A stretch of 51,875 bases of DNA from Streptomyces sp. AW19M42 (GCA_000470535.1 CBRG010000057.1:1-51875), one strand, 5' to 3'. Positions 24,483 to 35,421 are shown, numbered from the stretch's first letter. The notes: generated from the sequence alone by a model not told the origin. A program made the numbers and translations.

Positions 24483-25580
24483 ATGAGCCAAGACGCCAGC
24501 ACACCTGACAATCCGAGTTCCCCGGAGAATCCCCGTCGCGGGCGCAGGCGCGTGCGGACACGCGGCCGGCGAATACGGCGGGCGCTCCTGCTGTCGGTCC
24601 TGGTGATCGTCATCGCCGCGGGCGGGACAGCGTACTGGCTCTACAGCCGGCTCGACGGGAACATCAAGGGCGTCGACATCGACAAGGCGCTCGGTGACGA
24701 CCGCCCCGAGAAGCTCCCCACCAGCGGGCAGAATCTGCTGGTCCTCGGCTCCGACTCACGCGCCGGGGCGGAGAACAGGGCACTGGGCGGCGGGGGCGGC
24801 GTCAGCGGTGCGCGCTCCGACACCGCGATGGTCGTGCACATCCCCGAGGGCCGCAGCAGGGCCGTCGCCGTATCCATCCCGCGCGACACCCTGGTGACCC
24901 GGCCCCAGTGCGTCAGGTCCGACGGCTCGACCATGGACTCCGCGCACCGCGTGATGTTCAACTCCGTCTACTCCCAGGTCGGTCCGGCCTGCGTGGTCAA
25001 GACCGTGGAGAAGATGTCCGGGGTCCGTATCGACCACTACCTGGAGATCAACTTCGCCGGGTTCAAGGACCTCGTCGACGCCATCGGCGGCGTCACGGTC
25101 GATGTGCCCCAGGATATCCACGACCAGGCCTCCGGACTCGACCTCACCGCCGGGTCCCACAAGCTCAACGGCACCGAGTCCCTCTCCTACGTCCGCACCC
25201 GCCACGGCATCGGTGACGGCAGCGACCTCGGCCGCATCGGGCTCCAGCAGCAGTTCCTGCTCGCCCTGCTCACCGAGGTCAAGTCCCAGGACCTGCTGGG
25301 CAGTCCGGCCAACACCTACCGGATCGCCAGCTCCGCGACCAAGTCCCTCACCACCGACGAGGGTCTCGCCTCGCTCAGGTCGCTGAGCGAGTTCGCCCGT
25401 TCGATGAACGGCGTCGACCCCGGCTCGATGGAGACCCTCATGCTGCCGGTGGCGTACGACAGGATCGACCCCAACCGCGTGGTGGCGGCGCAGCCGCAGG
25501 CCGAGACGGTCTGGAAGGCGCTCCGCGAGGACTCCGCCATCCCCGGGTCCGCCAAGAAGTCGCCCGCCACCGGCGGCTGA
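24483..25580 (+). CDS. LCP (LytR-CpsA-Psr) family cell-wall glycopolymer transferase
   Basis: The 365-residue protein has a short, strongly basic cytoplasmic N-terminus, one membrane helix (about 35-58) and an extracellular LCP domain. Typical residues are LVLGSDSRAG, SDTAMVVHIP, VSIPRDTLV, GGVTVDVP and LSYVRTRHG with following charged positions binding the polyprenyl-pyrophosphate substrate. LCP enzymes attach teichoic-acid-like or arabinogalactan-like polymers to peptidoglycan. ATG 24483 follows GTGAGGA at moderate spacing. It converges on the NAD(P)-binding gene. Confidence 0.93.
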   Translation: MSQDASTPDNPSSPENPRRGRRRVRTRGRRIRRALLLSVLVIVIAAGGTAYWLYSRLDGNIKGVDIDKALGDDRPEKLPTSGQNLLVLGSDSRAGAENRALGGGGGVSGARSDTAMVVHIPEGRSRAVAVSIPRDTLVTRPQCVRSDGSTMDSAHRVMFNSVYSQVGPACVVKTVEKMSGVRIDHYLEINFAGFKDLVDAIGGVTVDVPQDIHDQASGLDLTAGSHKLNGTESLSYVRTRHGIGDGSDLGRIGLQQQFLLALLTEVKSQDLLGSPANTYRIASSATKSLTTDEGLASLRSLSEFARSMNGVDPGSMETLMLPVAYDRIDPNRVVAAQPQAETVWKALREDSAIPGSAKKSPATGG

Positions 25581-25589
25581 TCGCCCGGC

Positions 25590-25612
25590 GTCGCGCCCGT
25601 CGCGGGTGCGAC
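25590..25612. terminator. Bidirectional hairpin between converging genes
   Basis: GTCGCGCCCG (25590-25599) pairs with CGGGTGCGAC (25603-25612) with one wobble, in the 36 bases between two stops. Confidence 0.5.
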
Positions 25613-25616
25613 GGGG

Positions 25617-26345
25617 TCAGGAGAGCCAGTCGGCGTAGTGGGTCGGCGCGAGGTGCGCGCCGGGGTCTGTGAGGACGTCCCCCCGGACGGCGGCGAACAT
25701 GCCTGCGGTGGGGTCGGTCACGACCCTGCGGTTGTCGTCCCTGCCGGACAGCGTTCTGCGGCCCAGTTCGTCCAGGGTGAAGACCTCGGGTCCCGCGATG
25801 GCGTGGATGCCGTTCAACGGCGCGCCCTCGGCGATCCGCGTGACCGCGTCCGCCACGTCGGCGGCGGCGATCGGCTGGATCGGCGTGGCCGGCAGCCGTA
25901 CGGTGTCGCCGTCTGCGGTCCAGGACAGCACGGCGTCGATGAACTCCATGAACTGCGTGGCCCGGACGATCGAGTACGGGACCGGGCCCGCCGCCAGGAG
26001 CTCCTCCTGCAGCACCTTGGCCCGGTAGTAGTCGAGTTCCGGCACCTTGTCCACGCCGAGGATCGAGAGGACGACGAAGTGGCCGACGCCGGCCTTCCGG
26101 GCGGCCGCCAGCAGGTTGCCCATCGACGTGCGGAAAAACTCCGGTGCGGCTTCGTCGAACGTCGGTGAGTTCGTCAGGTCGATGACGACGTCGGCTCCCG
26201 CCATCGCCGCGTCGAGTCCCTCGCCGCTGATGACGTCGACGCCGGTGGACTTCGAGTGCGGGAGCGCCTCGTACCCGGCGGCGTTCAGGTTCCTGACGAC
26301 CTGCGCCCCGATCAGCCCGGTACCGCCGAGAACTGCGAATTTCAT
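25617..26345 (-). CDS. NAD(P)-binding atypical SDR (NmrA/NAD-dependent epimerase-like)
   Basis: The 242-residue protein opens with the dinucleotide motif VLGGTGLIGAQVVRNL and continues as an atypical short-chain dehydrogenase (VDVISGEGLDAAMAGADVVIDL, FVVLSILGVDKVPELDYYRAK, YSIVRATQFMEF). The YYRAK segment aligns with the YxxxK region. Such proteins act as redox sensors, quinone reductases or isomerases; the substrate is not evident. It starts 33 bases after the permease stop on the same strand, so it may be co-transcribed with it. Confidence 0.82.
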   Translation of the reverse strand: MKFAVLGGTGLIGAQVVRNLNAAGYEALPHSKSTGVDVISGEGLDAAMAGADVVIDLTNSPTFDEAAPEFFRTSMGNLLAAARKAGVGHFVVLSILGVDKVPELDYYRAKVLQEELLAAGPVPYSIVRATQFMEFIDAVLSWTADGDTVRLPATPIQPIAAADVADAVTRIAEGAPLNGIHAIAGPEVFTLDELGRRTLSGRDDNRRVVTDPTAGMFAAVRGDVLTDPGAHLAPTHYADWLS

Positions 26346-26378
26346 GACATGCCTTTCGTCGGGAGTCTGCTTGAGGCC

Positions 26379-27884
<1,506 letters not shown>

Positions 27885-27969
27885 CGGCGTACCTCCACGC
27901 GCTCGTCGTGGATGCCATGATTCGGACCGGCTCGCCTCCGGCACGCCCCGCAGGGCGGGACTTCACGCG

Positions 27970-28015
27970 AATGGGCCGGTCGGACCACCCGTACAGGGTG
28001 GGCGACCGGCCCATT
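27970..28015 (-). terminator. Hairpin terminating dxs
   Basis: A 13-bp outer stem (27970-27982 with 28003-28015) and an inner CCACCC/GGGTGG stem lie 19 bases past the dxs stop. Confidence 0.75.
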
Positions 28016-28034
28016 GGCGGTGCGGCGTTACGGA

Positions 28035-30014
28035 TCAGTCCCGGACGGGCTCCGCCACGGAGCGGCTCTCCGCGTCCGTCTCGTAGCGGCCGTCGAGCCT
28101 GGCGACCAGACCGGTGACCTGCCGGGCGATGTCCGGTGCGGTCAGCCCGATCTCGGCCATGACCTCCTTGCGGGAGGCGTGGTCGAGGAAGACCGGCGGG
28201 ATGCCGAAGTCGCGCAGCGGTACGTCGACGTCCGCGTCGCGCAGCGCCTGGGCGACGGCCGAGCCGACACCGCCGGCCCGGCTGTTGTCCTCGACGGTGA
28301 CGACGACGCGGTGCCGTGCGGCGAGCGGCGCCATGGCCTCGTCCACGGGCTTCACCCAGCGCGGGTCGACGACGGTGGTCGAGATGCCCTGGGCGTCGAG
28401 CAGGTCCGCGATCTCCAGGCACATCGGGGCGAGCGCGCCGATGGAGACGAGCAGGACGTCCGGGCGGGCCGCGGCGGACTCGCGAAGCACGTCCATGCCG
28501 CCGACCGTGCCGACGGCCTTGACCGACGGGCCGACCGCGCCCTTGGAGAAGCGGACGACCGTCGGGGCGTCGTCGACCTCGACGGCCTCTCGCAGCTGGG
28601 CGCGGACCTGGTCGGCGTCGCGCGGGGCGGCGATCCGGAGGGTCGGCACGCACTGCAGGATCGACATGTCCCACATGCCGTTGTGCGAGGCGCCGTCCGT
28701 ACCGGTGACCCCGGCCCGGTCCAGGACGAAGGTCACACCGCACTTGTGCAGGGCGACGTCCATCAGGACCTGGTCGAAGGCGCGGTTGAGGAAGGTGGCG
28801 TAGACAGCGAAGACGGGGTGCAGGCCGCCGGTGGCGAGGCCCGCCGCGGAGACCGCGCCGTGCTGCTCCGCGATGCCGACGTCGTAGATCCGGTCCGGGA
28901 AGGCCTTCTCGAACTTGGTCAGGCCGACCGGCTGGAGCATGGCCGCGGTGATCGCGACGATGTCCTCGCGCTCCTTGCCGAGCTTGACCATCTCCTCGCC
29001 GAACACGGAGGTCCAGTCGAGGCCGGAGGTGGCGACGGGCAGGCCGGTGTCGGGGTGGATCTTGCCGACGGCGTGGAAGCGGTCGGCCTCGTCCAGCAGC
29101 GCCGGGGTGTAGCCGCGGCCCTTCTCTGTGAGGCAGTGGACGATGACCGGGCCGCCGAAGCGCTTGGCGCGCTGGAGTGCGGACTCCAGTGCCTCCAGGT
29201 CGTGTCCGTCGATCGGGCCGACGTACTTCAGGCCGAGGTCCTCGAACATGCCCTGCGGGGCGATGAAGTCCTTGAGGCCCTTCTTGGCGCCGTGCAGCGT
29301 CTCGTACAGCGGCTTGCCGACGACGGGGGTGCGCTCCAGGAGGTCCTTGCCGCGGGCCAGGAAGCGTTCGTAGCCGTCGGTGGTGCGCAGGGTCGCCAGG
29401 TGGTTGGCGAGGCCGCCGATCGTCGGGGCGTAGGAGCGCTCGTTGTCGTTGACGACGATGACGAGCGGGCGGTCCTTGGCGGCGGCGATGTTGTTCAGCG
29501 CCTCCCAGGCCATGCCGCCGGTGAGCGCACCGTCACCGATGACCGCGACGACGTGGTCGGGACGCCCGAGCACCTCGTTGGCCTTGGCGAGGCCGTCGGC
29601 CCAGCCGAGCACCGTGGAGGCGTGGCTGTTCTCGATGACGTCGTGCTCGGACTCGGCGCGCGAGGGGTAGCCGGAGAGGCCGCCCTTGCTCTTGAGCTTC
29701 GTGAAGTCCTGGCGGCCGGTGAGGAGCTTGTGTACGTAGCTCTGGTGGCCGGTGTCGAAGAGAACCTTGTCCTTCGGGGAGTCGAAGACCCGGTGCAGGG
29801 CGATGGTCAGCTCGACCACGCCCAGGTTGGGTCCGAGGTGTCCGCCGGTCTTGGAGACGGCGTCGACGAGGAAGGTCCGGATCTCTTCGGCGAGCTGCTC
29901 CAGCTGCTCGGGGGTGAGCCGGTCCAGGTCACGCGGTCCGCCGATGCTGGCCAGCAGATCCCATCCGTCGCCCACCACCGCCCGTGCATGACGCGCTTCG
30001 CGCGGCTGTGTCAC
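28035..30014 (-). CDS. dxs: 1-deoxy-D-xylulose-5-phosphate synthase
   Basis: The 659-residue thiamine-diphosphate enzyme makes DXP from pyruvate and glyceraldehyde 3-phosphate, the first step of the MEP isoprenoid pathway. Evidence includes [31 protein letters not shown], the ThDP motif [25 protein letters not shown] and [13 protein letters not shown] 30014 is preferred because AAGGAGG lies four bases upstream; the longer ATG start at 30089 has no such site. The gene stands alone between its own hairpin and the xylFGH end. Confidence 0.97.
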   Translation of the reverse strand: MTQPREARHARAVVGDGWDLLASIGGPRDLDRLTPEQLEQLAEEIRTFLVDAVSKTGGHLGPNLGVVELTIALHRVFDSPKDKVLFDTGHQSYVHKLLTGRQDFTKLKSKGGLSGYPSRAESEHDVIENSHASTVLGWADGLAKANEVLGRPDHVVAVIGDGALTGGMAWEALNNIAAAKDRPLVIVVNDNERSYAPTIGGLANHLATLRTTDGYERFLARGKDLLERTPVVGKPLYETLHGAKKGLKDFIAPQGMFEDLGLKYVGPIDGHDLEALESALQRAKRFGGPVIVHCLTEKGRGYTPALLDEADRFHAVGKIHPDTGLPVATSGLDWTSVFGEEMVKLGKEREDIVAITAAMLQPVGLTKFEKAFPDRIYDVGIAEQHGAVSAAGLATGGLHPVFAVYATFLNRAFDQVLMDVALHKCGVTFVLDRAGVTGTDGASHNGMWDMSILQCVPTLRIAAPRDADQVRAQLREAVEVDDAPTVVRFSKGAVGPSVKAVGTVGGMDVLRESAAARPDVLLVSIGALAPMCLEIADLLDAQGISTTVVDPRWVKPVDEAMAPLAARHRVVVTVEDNSRAGGVGSAVAQALRDADVDVPLRDFGIPPVFLDHASRKEVMAEIGLTAPDIARQVTGLVARLDGRYETDAESRSVAEPVRD

Positions 30015-30244
30015 CGTGCCTCCTTGCGATTGTGCTGGTCGAGCATGCCGATCCGATGAGTCTAATGTTCCGTTCGCCGCCACGGACATCGGGCGGGCGT
30101 GTGCCGACCCGCCGTCCCGGCCGGCGGGGCCGGGCGAACCGGTCCCACCTGTGCGTTCGGGGGCGCGTCGCGAATGGTTCCGGGCGGGCGGTGTGACGGG
30201 AACGACGCCGTGGACTCAGGCGCGCGCCTCCGCGAGCCGCCGCA

Positions 30245-30388
30245 TCACTCCGCGCGCTCCGCCACCAGGACCAGCAGGACCACCACGGTGCGGAAGGCGT
30301 CCGGGGTGTGCCAGACGCCGTTGACGTCCGCCAGGAAGGCACGGACGACCGTGCCCGCCCGTGCCGTGAACGCGACAGTGCCCGGCAC
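30245..30388 (-). CDS. Possible small protein of 47 residues
   Basis: A GTG at 30388 opens a frame whose codons almost all end in G or C, unlike chance frames nearby. It reads through AFLADVNGVWHTPDAF and a hydrophobic TVVVLLVLVAERAE end, so it could be a tiny membrane protein. Its start lies inside the xylH terminator hairpin and no proper ribosome site precedes it, so it could also be the remnant of a longer gene. I recognise no family. Confidence 0.3.
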   Translation of the reverse strand: MPGTVAFTARAGTVVRAFLADVNGVWHTPDAFRTVVVLLVLVAERAE

Positions 30389-30415
30389 CCCTCGAAGGGG
30401 CGCCGGGCACTGTCG
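30373..30415 (-). terminator. Terminator of the xylG-xylH operon
   Basis: CGACAGTGCCCGGC pairs with its complement across an inner CCCC/GGGG stem, 38 bases after the xylH stop. Confidence 0.85.
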
Positions 30416-30453
30416 GCGTCGCGGTGCGGCCCGGCTGGGCCGGACGAGAGACT

Positions 30454-31770
30454 CTAGGCGCGGCCCGCGGTCTTCTGCGTGCGGCGGGAGACCGAGTCGA
30501 TGACCACGGCGGCGAGGAGAACCGCGCCGGTGATCATGTACTGCACGGCGTTGGCCATGCCGATCATGTTCAGGCCCTGCTGGATCGACTGGATGACGAC
30601 CATGCCGAGGAGCGCGGACCAGACCTTGCCCCGGCCACCGAAGAGGCTGGTGCCGCCGATGACCGCGGCCGCGATCACCAGCATCAGGGTGTTGCCGCCG
30701 CCGACGCTCTTGGTGGCACCGCCGGAGAGGCTGGCGATGAAGAGTCCGCCGAAGGCGCCGAGCGTCCCGGAGAGCGCGAAGACGGTGATGCGGATGCGGT
30801 CCACGCTGATACCGGCGCGGCGTGCGGCCTCCGCGTTGCCGCCGACCGCGAAGACCTGGCGGCCGAAGGTGGTCCGGCGGGCCACGAAGTCCGCGATCAC
30901 CAGGACGGCGAGGAAGAGCACCAGGGCCAGCGGCAGCCCGCGGGCGCCCTCGGGCTCGTTCAGGACGTACGCGACGACGAAGCACAGGACGGCGACGACG
31001 CCGGTGCGCAGCACGATCTCGGTGACCGGACGGGCGGGCAGGTTCGCGGCCTTGCGGCGCTTGCTGTCCACCAGGAGGGACGCGGCGTACGCGACCACGG
31101 CGACCACGGCGAGGCCGTAGCCGACGCCCTTGTCCTCGAAGAAGTAGTTGGTGAGGTCCTCGACGACACTGCCGGACGGCGTGTTGATCGAGCCCTCGCC
31201 GCCCATCATCCAGTCCTGCAGACCGCTCCAGCCGAGGAAGCCTGCCAGGGTGACGACGAAGGCCGGCACCCCGATCTTGGCGAAGAAGAAGCCGTGCAGG
31301 GCGCCCAGCGCGGTCCCGGCGAGGACGGCGGTGAGGATCCCCAGCCACTCGGGCCAGCCGTTGTTGACGTTGAGCACGGCCCAGGTGGCCGCACCGACAC
31401 CGGCGACCGAGCCGACCGAGAGGTCGATCTCGCCGAGCAGCAGCACGAACACGATGCCGACCGCCATGATGCCGAGGCCGGAGCTGTAGACAGCGATGTT
31501 GGCGACGGAGCTGGCGGAGAGGAAGTTGCTGTTCTGGAACTGGAAGACGATCGCGATGACGATCAGCCCGACGAAGACCGGCAGCGAGCCGAGCTCACCG
31601 CCGCGCACCTTGCGGATGAACTCCGACCAGTAGCCCTTGAAGCCCTCCTCGCGGATGAGCAGGCGCGGGTCCACCGCGGGGACGGTCGCCTGGGCCGGCA
31701 CCGTGGCGCTCTGCCCGGCCTTCTCGGTCTTCTCGGCGGAAGGCCCGGGGGTCTTGGCGAGGTCGCTCAC
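30454..31770 (-). CDS. xylH: Xylose-type ABC transporter permease
   Basis: The 438-residue membrane protein belongs to the BPD_transp_2 (RbsC/XylH) family. Landmarks are MAVGIVFVLLLGEIDLSVGSVAG, LGALHGFFFAKIGVPAFVVTLAG, FAVGGNAEAARRAGISVDRIR and GGTSLFGGRG. It is longer than RbsC, as XylH proteins are. GTG 31770 overlaps the ATPase stop (GTGA). In S. coelicolor the syntenic genes are called xylFGH and are linked to xylose uptake and the adjacent ROK regulator; assignment here rests on that remembered synteny and family. Confidence 0.87.
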   Translation of the reverse strand: MSDLAKTPGPSAEKTEKAGQSATVPAQATVPAVDPRLLIREEGFKGYWSEFIRKVRGGELGSLPVFVGLIVIAIVFQFQNSNFLSASSVANIAVYSSGLGIMAVGIVFVLLLGEIDLSVGSVAGVGAATWAVLNVNNGWPEWLGILTAVLAGTALGALHGFFFAKIGVPAFVVTLAGFLGWSGLQDWMMGGEGSINTPSGSVVEDLTNYFFEDKGVGYGLAVVAVVAYAASLLVDSKRRKAANLPARPVTEIVLRTGVVAVLCFVVAYVLNEPEGARGLPLALVLFLAVLVIADFVARRTTFGRQVFAVGGNAEAARRAGISVDRIRITVFALSGTLGAFGGLFIASLSGGATKSVGGGNTLMLVIAAAVIGGTSLFGGRGKVWSALLGMVVIQSIQQGLNMIGMANAVQYMITGAVLLAAVVIDSVSRRTQKTAGRA

Positions 31771-32552
31771 TTTGCGTCCTCCTTCGTGACTGTGCGTGCC
31801 TGACGGCGCGTGACGGCATTGTCCGTGGCGCCGGTGATGGCGGCGATGACCTCTTCGTGGGACGTGGTCGCGACGTCGAAGACGCCGTTGTTGCGGCCCA
31901 GACGGAGCACCGCGACCCGGTCCGCGACGGCGTTCACGTCGGCCATGTTGTGGCTGATGAGGATGACGCCGTGACCCCGCTCGCGCAGCCGCTCCACGAG
32001 GTCGAGGACCTGGGCGGTCTGCTCGACGCCGAGCGCGGCGGTCGGCTCGTCCAGGATGACGACCTTGGGGTCGCCGATCAGGGCGCGGGCGATGGCCACG
32101 ACCTGGCGCTGGCCACCGGAGAGCGAGGCGACCGGGATGCGGACGCTGGGGATCCGGATGGACAGGGTGTCCAGGAGTTCCTTGGCGCGCTTCTCCATCG
32201 CGATCTCGTCGAGGACGGAGGCGCTGCGCAGCTCGTTGCCGAGGAAGAGGTTGGCGACGACATCGAGGTTGTCGCAGAGGGCCAAGTCCTGGTAGACGGT
32301 GGCGATTCCGAGGTCCTGGGCGTCGTTCGGCCGGTTGATCCGGACCGTCCCGCCCTCCCACTCGATGGCGCCTTCGTCGATCGGGTGGACACCCGAGATG
32401 GTCTTGACAAGGGTTGACTTGCCGGCGCCGTTGTCGCCGACCAGGGCAACCACTTCGCCGGGGTGAATCTCCAGGTCCACATCGGTGAGCGCCTGAACGG
32501 CGCCGAACCGCTTGGAGATTCCGCGCAACGCCAGCACGGGCGTAGCGGACAC
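31767..32552 (-). CDS. xylG: Xylose-type ABC transporter ATPase, single domain
   Basis: The 261-residue protein is one complete ABC domain: Walker A GDNGAGKST (39-47), signature SLSGGQRQ, Walker B VVILDEPTAALG and the switch His in LISHNMADV. Classical XylG/RbsA ATPases carry two fused domains (about 500 residues); this one has a single domain and would have to act as a homodimer, as in FrcA-type systems. GTG 32552 has GAAGGAG nine bases upstream; ATG 32561 abuts the same site and is rejected. It overlaps xylH. Confidence 0.88.
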   Translation of the reverse strand: MSATPVLALRGISKRFGAVQALTDVDLEIHPGEVVALVGDNGAGKSTLVKTISGVHPIDEGAIEWEGGTVRINRPNDAQDLGIATVYQDLALCDNLDVVANLFLGNELRSASVLDEIAMEKRAKELLDTLSIRIPSVRIPVASLSGGQRQVVAIARALIGDPKVVILDEPTAALGVEQTAQVLDLVERLRERGHGVILISHNMADVNAVADRVAVLRLGRNNGVFDVATTSHEEVIAAITGATDNAVTRRQARTVTKEDAK

Positions 32553-32700
32553 GTGAATCATCTCCTTCGCCGCCTGACCGGCGGGGATGGTGCTGCATTG
32601 CACAGGGGGGATGCCGGTTCGGGCCGTCGGACCACCGTCGTCGCCTGGTGGCCCGTGGGCCTGGGGCGGCGGCAGTCCGACGACCGGATCCGGTGAGAAG

Positions 32701-32752
32701 AGTCCGGCCCCGCCCCCGCTTTGCGGGGCGTTGACGGGGCGGGGGCCGGACT
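32701..32752 (-). terminator. Intra-operon hairpin between xylF and xylG
   Basis: About 16 bases at 32701-32716 pair with 32736-32752 (one bulge), with an inner CCCCGC-TTT-GCGGGG hairpin. It lies 36 bases after the xylF stop and before xylG, so it probably lets only part of the transcripts continue, favouring binding protein over transporter, or protects the xylF 3' end. Confidence 0.65.
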
Positions 32753-32787
32753 GGCAAGGGGTGCCCCTGGGGGCTTGCCCGCCGGTG

Positions 32788-33885
32788 TTACTTGATGCCG
32801 GCGGCGGCGCAGGCCGCCTTGTACTCGGCGGTGCAGATCTCGGAGGCCTTGTAGACCTTGTCCGCGACGATCGTGGAGCCGATGTTCTCCTTGGTCACGA
32901 CCGTGGCGTCGTACAGCCGCGACGGGGTGGCCTTGAACTCGCCCGAGAGGCTGTCGACCTTGGTGTTGACCAGGTCGTCGAACTTCTCGCCCTTGAGGAG
33001 CTTCACCGCGATACCCGCGGTGGTGTCCGCCTGCGGCTTGATCTGCTTGTAGATCGAGAAGGACTGCTCACCCGCGAGGATGCGCTGCAGACCGGCGAGC
33101 TCCGAGTCCTGGCCGCCGACCGGGACCTTCACGCCCTGCTTCTTGAGGGCGGTGATGATGCCACCGGCCATGCCGTCGTTGGCGGAGTAGACGCCCTGGA
33201 AGCCGTTCTTGCCGAGCGAGTCGAGGGCGGCACCCATCTTCTTGTTCGCCTCGTCCGGCGACCAGTCCGGGATGTCCTGCTCGTAGACGACCTTCTTGAC
33301 CTGGGTGTCCAGGACGCTGTGCGCGCCCTTCTTGAAGAAGGGGGCGTTCGGGTCGAGCGGCGAGCCGTTGATCATGACGACGTTGCTGCTCTTCGCCTTG
33401 TCGCCCAGCGCCTTGACGAGCGCCTCACCCTGGAGGCGGCCGATCTTCTCGTTGTCGTACGAGATGTACGCGGAGATCGGGCCCTCGGCGAGACGGTCGT
33501 ACGCGACGACCTTCACGCCCTTCTTGTCGGCCTGCTGGACCCAGGACTTCACGGCCTTGTAGTCGACCGTGTCCAGGATGATGACCTTGACGCCCTGGGT
33601 GACCAGCGAGTCGAACTGCTTCTTCTGGGTCTCCGCGTCGCCACCGGCGTTGTTGTACTTGACGTCGCAGTCCGCGCAGAGCGCCTTGATCTTCGCCTCG
33701 ATCATCGGGCGGTCGAAGGTCTCGTAACGCGTGGTCTTGTTCTCCGGAAGCAGCAGGCCGATGGTCTTGCTGTCGCCACCGCTGCCGCCGTCCTTGTCGT
33801 CGCCCGCCTTGCCACAGGCTGCGAGGGAGACGGCCATGGAAACCGCGGCCGTGCCTATGACGATGCGTCGCGTCATTGCGTTCAT
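32788..33885 (-). CDS. xylF: Xylose-type sugar-binding lipoprotein
   Basis: The 365-residue protein begins with a short basic N-region and lipobox SLAAC (Cys24), then a type-1 periplasmic-binding fold: TIGLLLPENKTTRYETFDRP, FDSLVTQGVKVIILDTVD, VKVVAYDRLAEGPISAYISYDN, GVYSANDGMAGGIITAL and VPVGGQDSELAGLQRI. These match XylF/RbsB-like pentose-binding proteins. ATG 33885 follows GGAGG at about 10 bases. It heads the xylF-xylG-xylH transcript; a partial terminator follows. Confidence 0.88.
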   Translation of the reverse strand: MNAMTRRIVIGTAAVSMAVSLAACGKAGDDKDGGSGGDSKTIGLLLPENKTTRYETFDRPMIEAKIKALCADCDVKYNNAGGDAETQKKQFDSLVTQGVKVIILDTVDYKAVKSWVQQADKKGVKVVAYDRLAEGPISAYISYDNEKIGRLQGEALVKALGDKAKSSNVVMINGSPLDPNAPFFKKGAHSVLDTQVKKVVYEQDIPDWSPDEANKKMGAALDSLGKNGFQGVYSANDGMAGGIITALKKQGVKVPVGGQDSELAGLQRILAGEQSFSIYKQIKPQADTTAGIAVKLLKGEKFDDLVNTKVDSLSGEFKATPSRLYDATVVTKENIGSTIVADKVYKASEICTAEYKAACAAAGIK

Positions 33886-33962
33886 TAAGGGTGTGCCTCC
33901 CTGACGAGGCCGCAGCGTTGCGGCCGAGGTGGCTGGAAGTCAACTCGGCCGCGAGGCCAGCG

Positions 33963-33981
33963 TCAAGGAGTAAATCCTTAA
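33963..33981. promoter_or_regulatory. Palindrome upstream of xylF
   Basis: TCAAGGA-N5-TCCTTAA (one mismatch between arms) lies 78 bases before the xylF start in the 123-base gap to the ROK gene. The surrounding AT-rich run to 34010 probably contains the xylF promoter. A ROK or other sugar regulator could bind here; this is inference. Confidence 0.4.
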
Positions 33982-34008
33982 CGAGATGACAACGGTGCCA
34001 TTCGTTAT

Positions 34009-35208
34009 CTAAGTGAAGGCAGGAGTCGCCGCGGGGAGGGTGCTCTCCAAAAGGGTCGAATCCCCCATCTCGCTCAGGACGAGGGCGAGCGCGCCCAGCA
34101 CCTCCGCCCGGCCGCCGAGGGCCCCCGGGAGCACCGACAGCTGCCGTGCGGCGCTGGGAATGGAGTAGCGCGCGACCGAGTCGCGGATCGGTCCGAGGAC
34201 CAGTTCGCCGGCCTCCGCGAGCGAGCCGCCGAGCACCACCCGGCTGGGGTTCAGCAGATTGCAGAGGTTCGCCACCCCGCTGCCGATGTGCCGCCCGACG
34301 TCAGCGATCACCCGACGGCACCCCGGATCGCCCTCACGGGCCAGCTGGACCACCCGCTCCATGGTGAGATCGGGACCGTGGCTGGGCTGGAGCAGCGGCA
34401 GCACGTACCGGGCGGCCGTGAACGTCTCCAGGCATCCCCGGTTGCCGCAGCGGCAGACCGGGCCCGATTCGTCGAGGGTGATGTGGCCGATCTCGCCGGC
34501 CGTGCCGCCGGGCCCCCGGTAGATGTGCCCGTCGATCACCAGACCGGCGCCCACACCGCTGGCGACCTTGATGTACGCGAGGTCGCTGACCCCCCGGCCG
34601 CTCCCCCAGACCAGCTCCCCCAGCGCCCCGAGGTTGGCGTCGTTGTCGACGTAGACCGGCACCCCGAGGCGTCCGGCCAGCTCTTCCCTGGGGTTGATGC
34701 CCGTCCAGCCCGGCAGGATCGACGTCGAGCCCAGCGTGCCGGACTCGACGTCGATCGGGCCGGGTACACCGAGGCCGACCCCGATCACCTTGCCGGGACT
34801 GATCCCGGTCGTCTCGATCAGCCGGTTGACCAGCTGTTCCGCCCGTCCGAAGCCCTCGGCGGAGGAGGCGTCGACGTCCAGCGGCTCGGACTCCTCCGCC
34901 AGCACCTGGTGGGCCAGGTTGCCGACCGCCACCCGCAGGTGCGTGTGCCCGAAATCGACGCCGATGACGATGCCCGCGTCACCACTGAGCGAGACGCTGC
35001 GGGCACGGCGGCCGCCCGCAGAGGTGGGGGTCACCTCGACCGTGCCGCCCTCTTTCAGTTCGCGAACGATATTGGAGACAGTGGCCGCGGAGAGGCCCGT
35101 GCTCCTGGCGATCTCCGCCTGGGTGAGTGACCCCGCCATACGTACGGCGCGCACGACCCGCTCAAGGTTGGCGCGATGCAGAGATGTCTGCGACCCCGGA
35201 GTCTCCAT
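34009..35208 (-). CDS. rok7B7: ROK-family transcriptional regulator
   Basis: The 399-residue protein has a winged helix at about 10-70 (LTQAEIARSTGLSAATVSNIVRELKEGG) and a ROK sugar-kinase-like domain: GVDFGHTHLRVAVG, GVGLGVPGPIDVESG, NDANLGALGELVWG and the zinc motif CRCGNRGC. In the syntenic S. coelicolor locus this regulator, between the xyl and ngc transporters, is Rok7B7, reported to influence xylose transport, carbon catabolite repression and antibiotic production. ATG 35208 has AGGAG about 11 bases upstream; ATG 35229 and 35241 are in-frame alternatives. The inducing sugar is unknown from sequence. Confidence 0.85.
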   Translation of the reverse strand: METPGSQTSLHRANLERVVRAVRMAGSLTQAEIARSTGLSAATVSNIVRELKEGGTVEVTPTSAGGRRARSVSLSGDAGIVIGVDFGHTHLRVAVGNLAHQVLAEESEPLDVDASSAEGFGRAEQLVNRLIETTGISPGKVIGVGLGVPGPIDVESGTLGSTSILPGWTGINPREELAGRLGVPVYVDNDANLGALGELVWGSGRGVSDLAYIKVASGVGAGLVIDGHIYRGPGGTAGEIGHITLDESGPVCRCGNRGCLETFTAARYVLPLLQPSHGPDLTMERVVQLAREGDPGCRRVIADVGRHIGSGVANLCNLLNPSRVVLGGSLAEAGELVLGPIRDSVARYSIPSAARQLSVLPGALGGRAEVLGALALVLSEMGDSTLLESTLPAATPAFT

Positions 35209-35357
35209 CGACTCTCTCACTCCTGCCATATTCTCCAACATGTGAACTCTAAGCTGAGCGTTTTGGGGTACTCCCCGTCAAGACCTTGAGCAGTCGAAGC
35301 CTCCGATGAGCACCGGACCCTCGCACGACGACCCCTGCGAACTCCCCCGTAAACAGA

Positions 35358-35395
35358 CGAACCGCCCGCCGGCGAGGATGCCGGCGGGCGGTTCG
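35358..35395 (-). terminator. Terminator of the ngc operon
   Basis: A 16-bp perfect stem (35358-35373 with 35380-35395) with loop GAGGAT lies 26 bases past the ngcG stop and before the ROK gene. Confidence 0.85.
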
Positions 35396-35421
35396 GTCGT
35401 TCGGTGCGAGCGTTCGAGGAG

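Larger units (their letters stand above)
30015..30453. other. Intergenic region between xylH end and dxs start
   Basis: These 439 bases hold the dxs promoter at the right-hand end of the dxs gene, a strong hairpin at 30373-30415 and one small open frame (30245-30388, minus) listed separately. No other feature could be supported. Confidence 0.5.

Noticed and set aside
28035..30059. Search for a riboswitch ahead of dxs
   Set aside because: No thiamine-box-like motifs were seen in the leader region.
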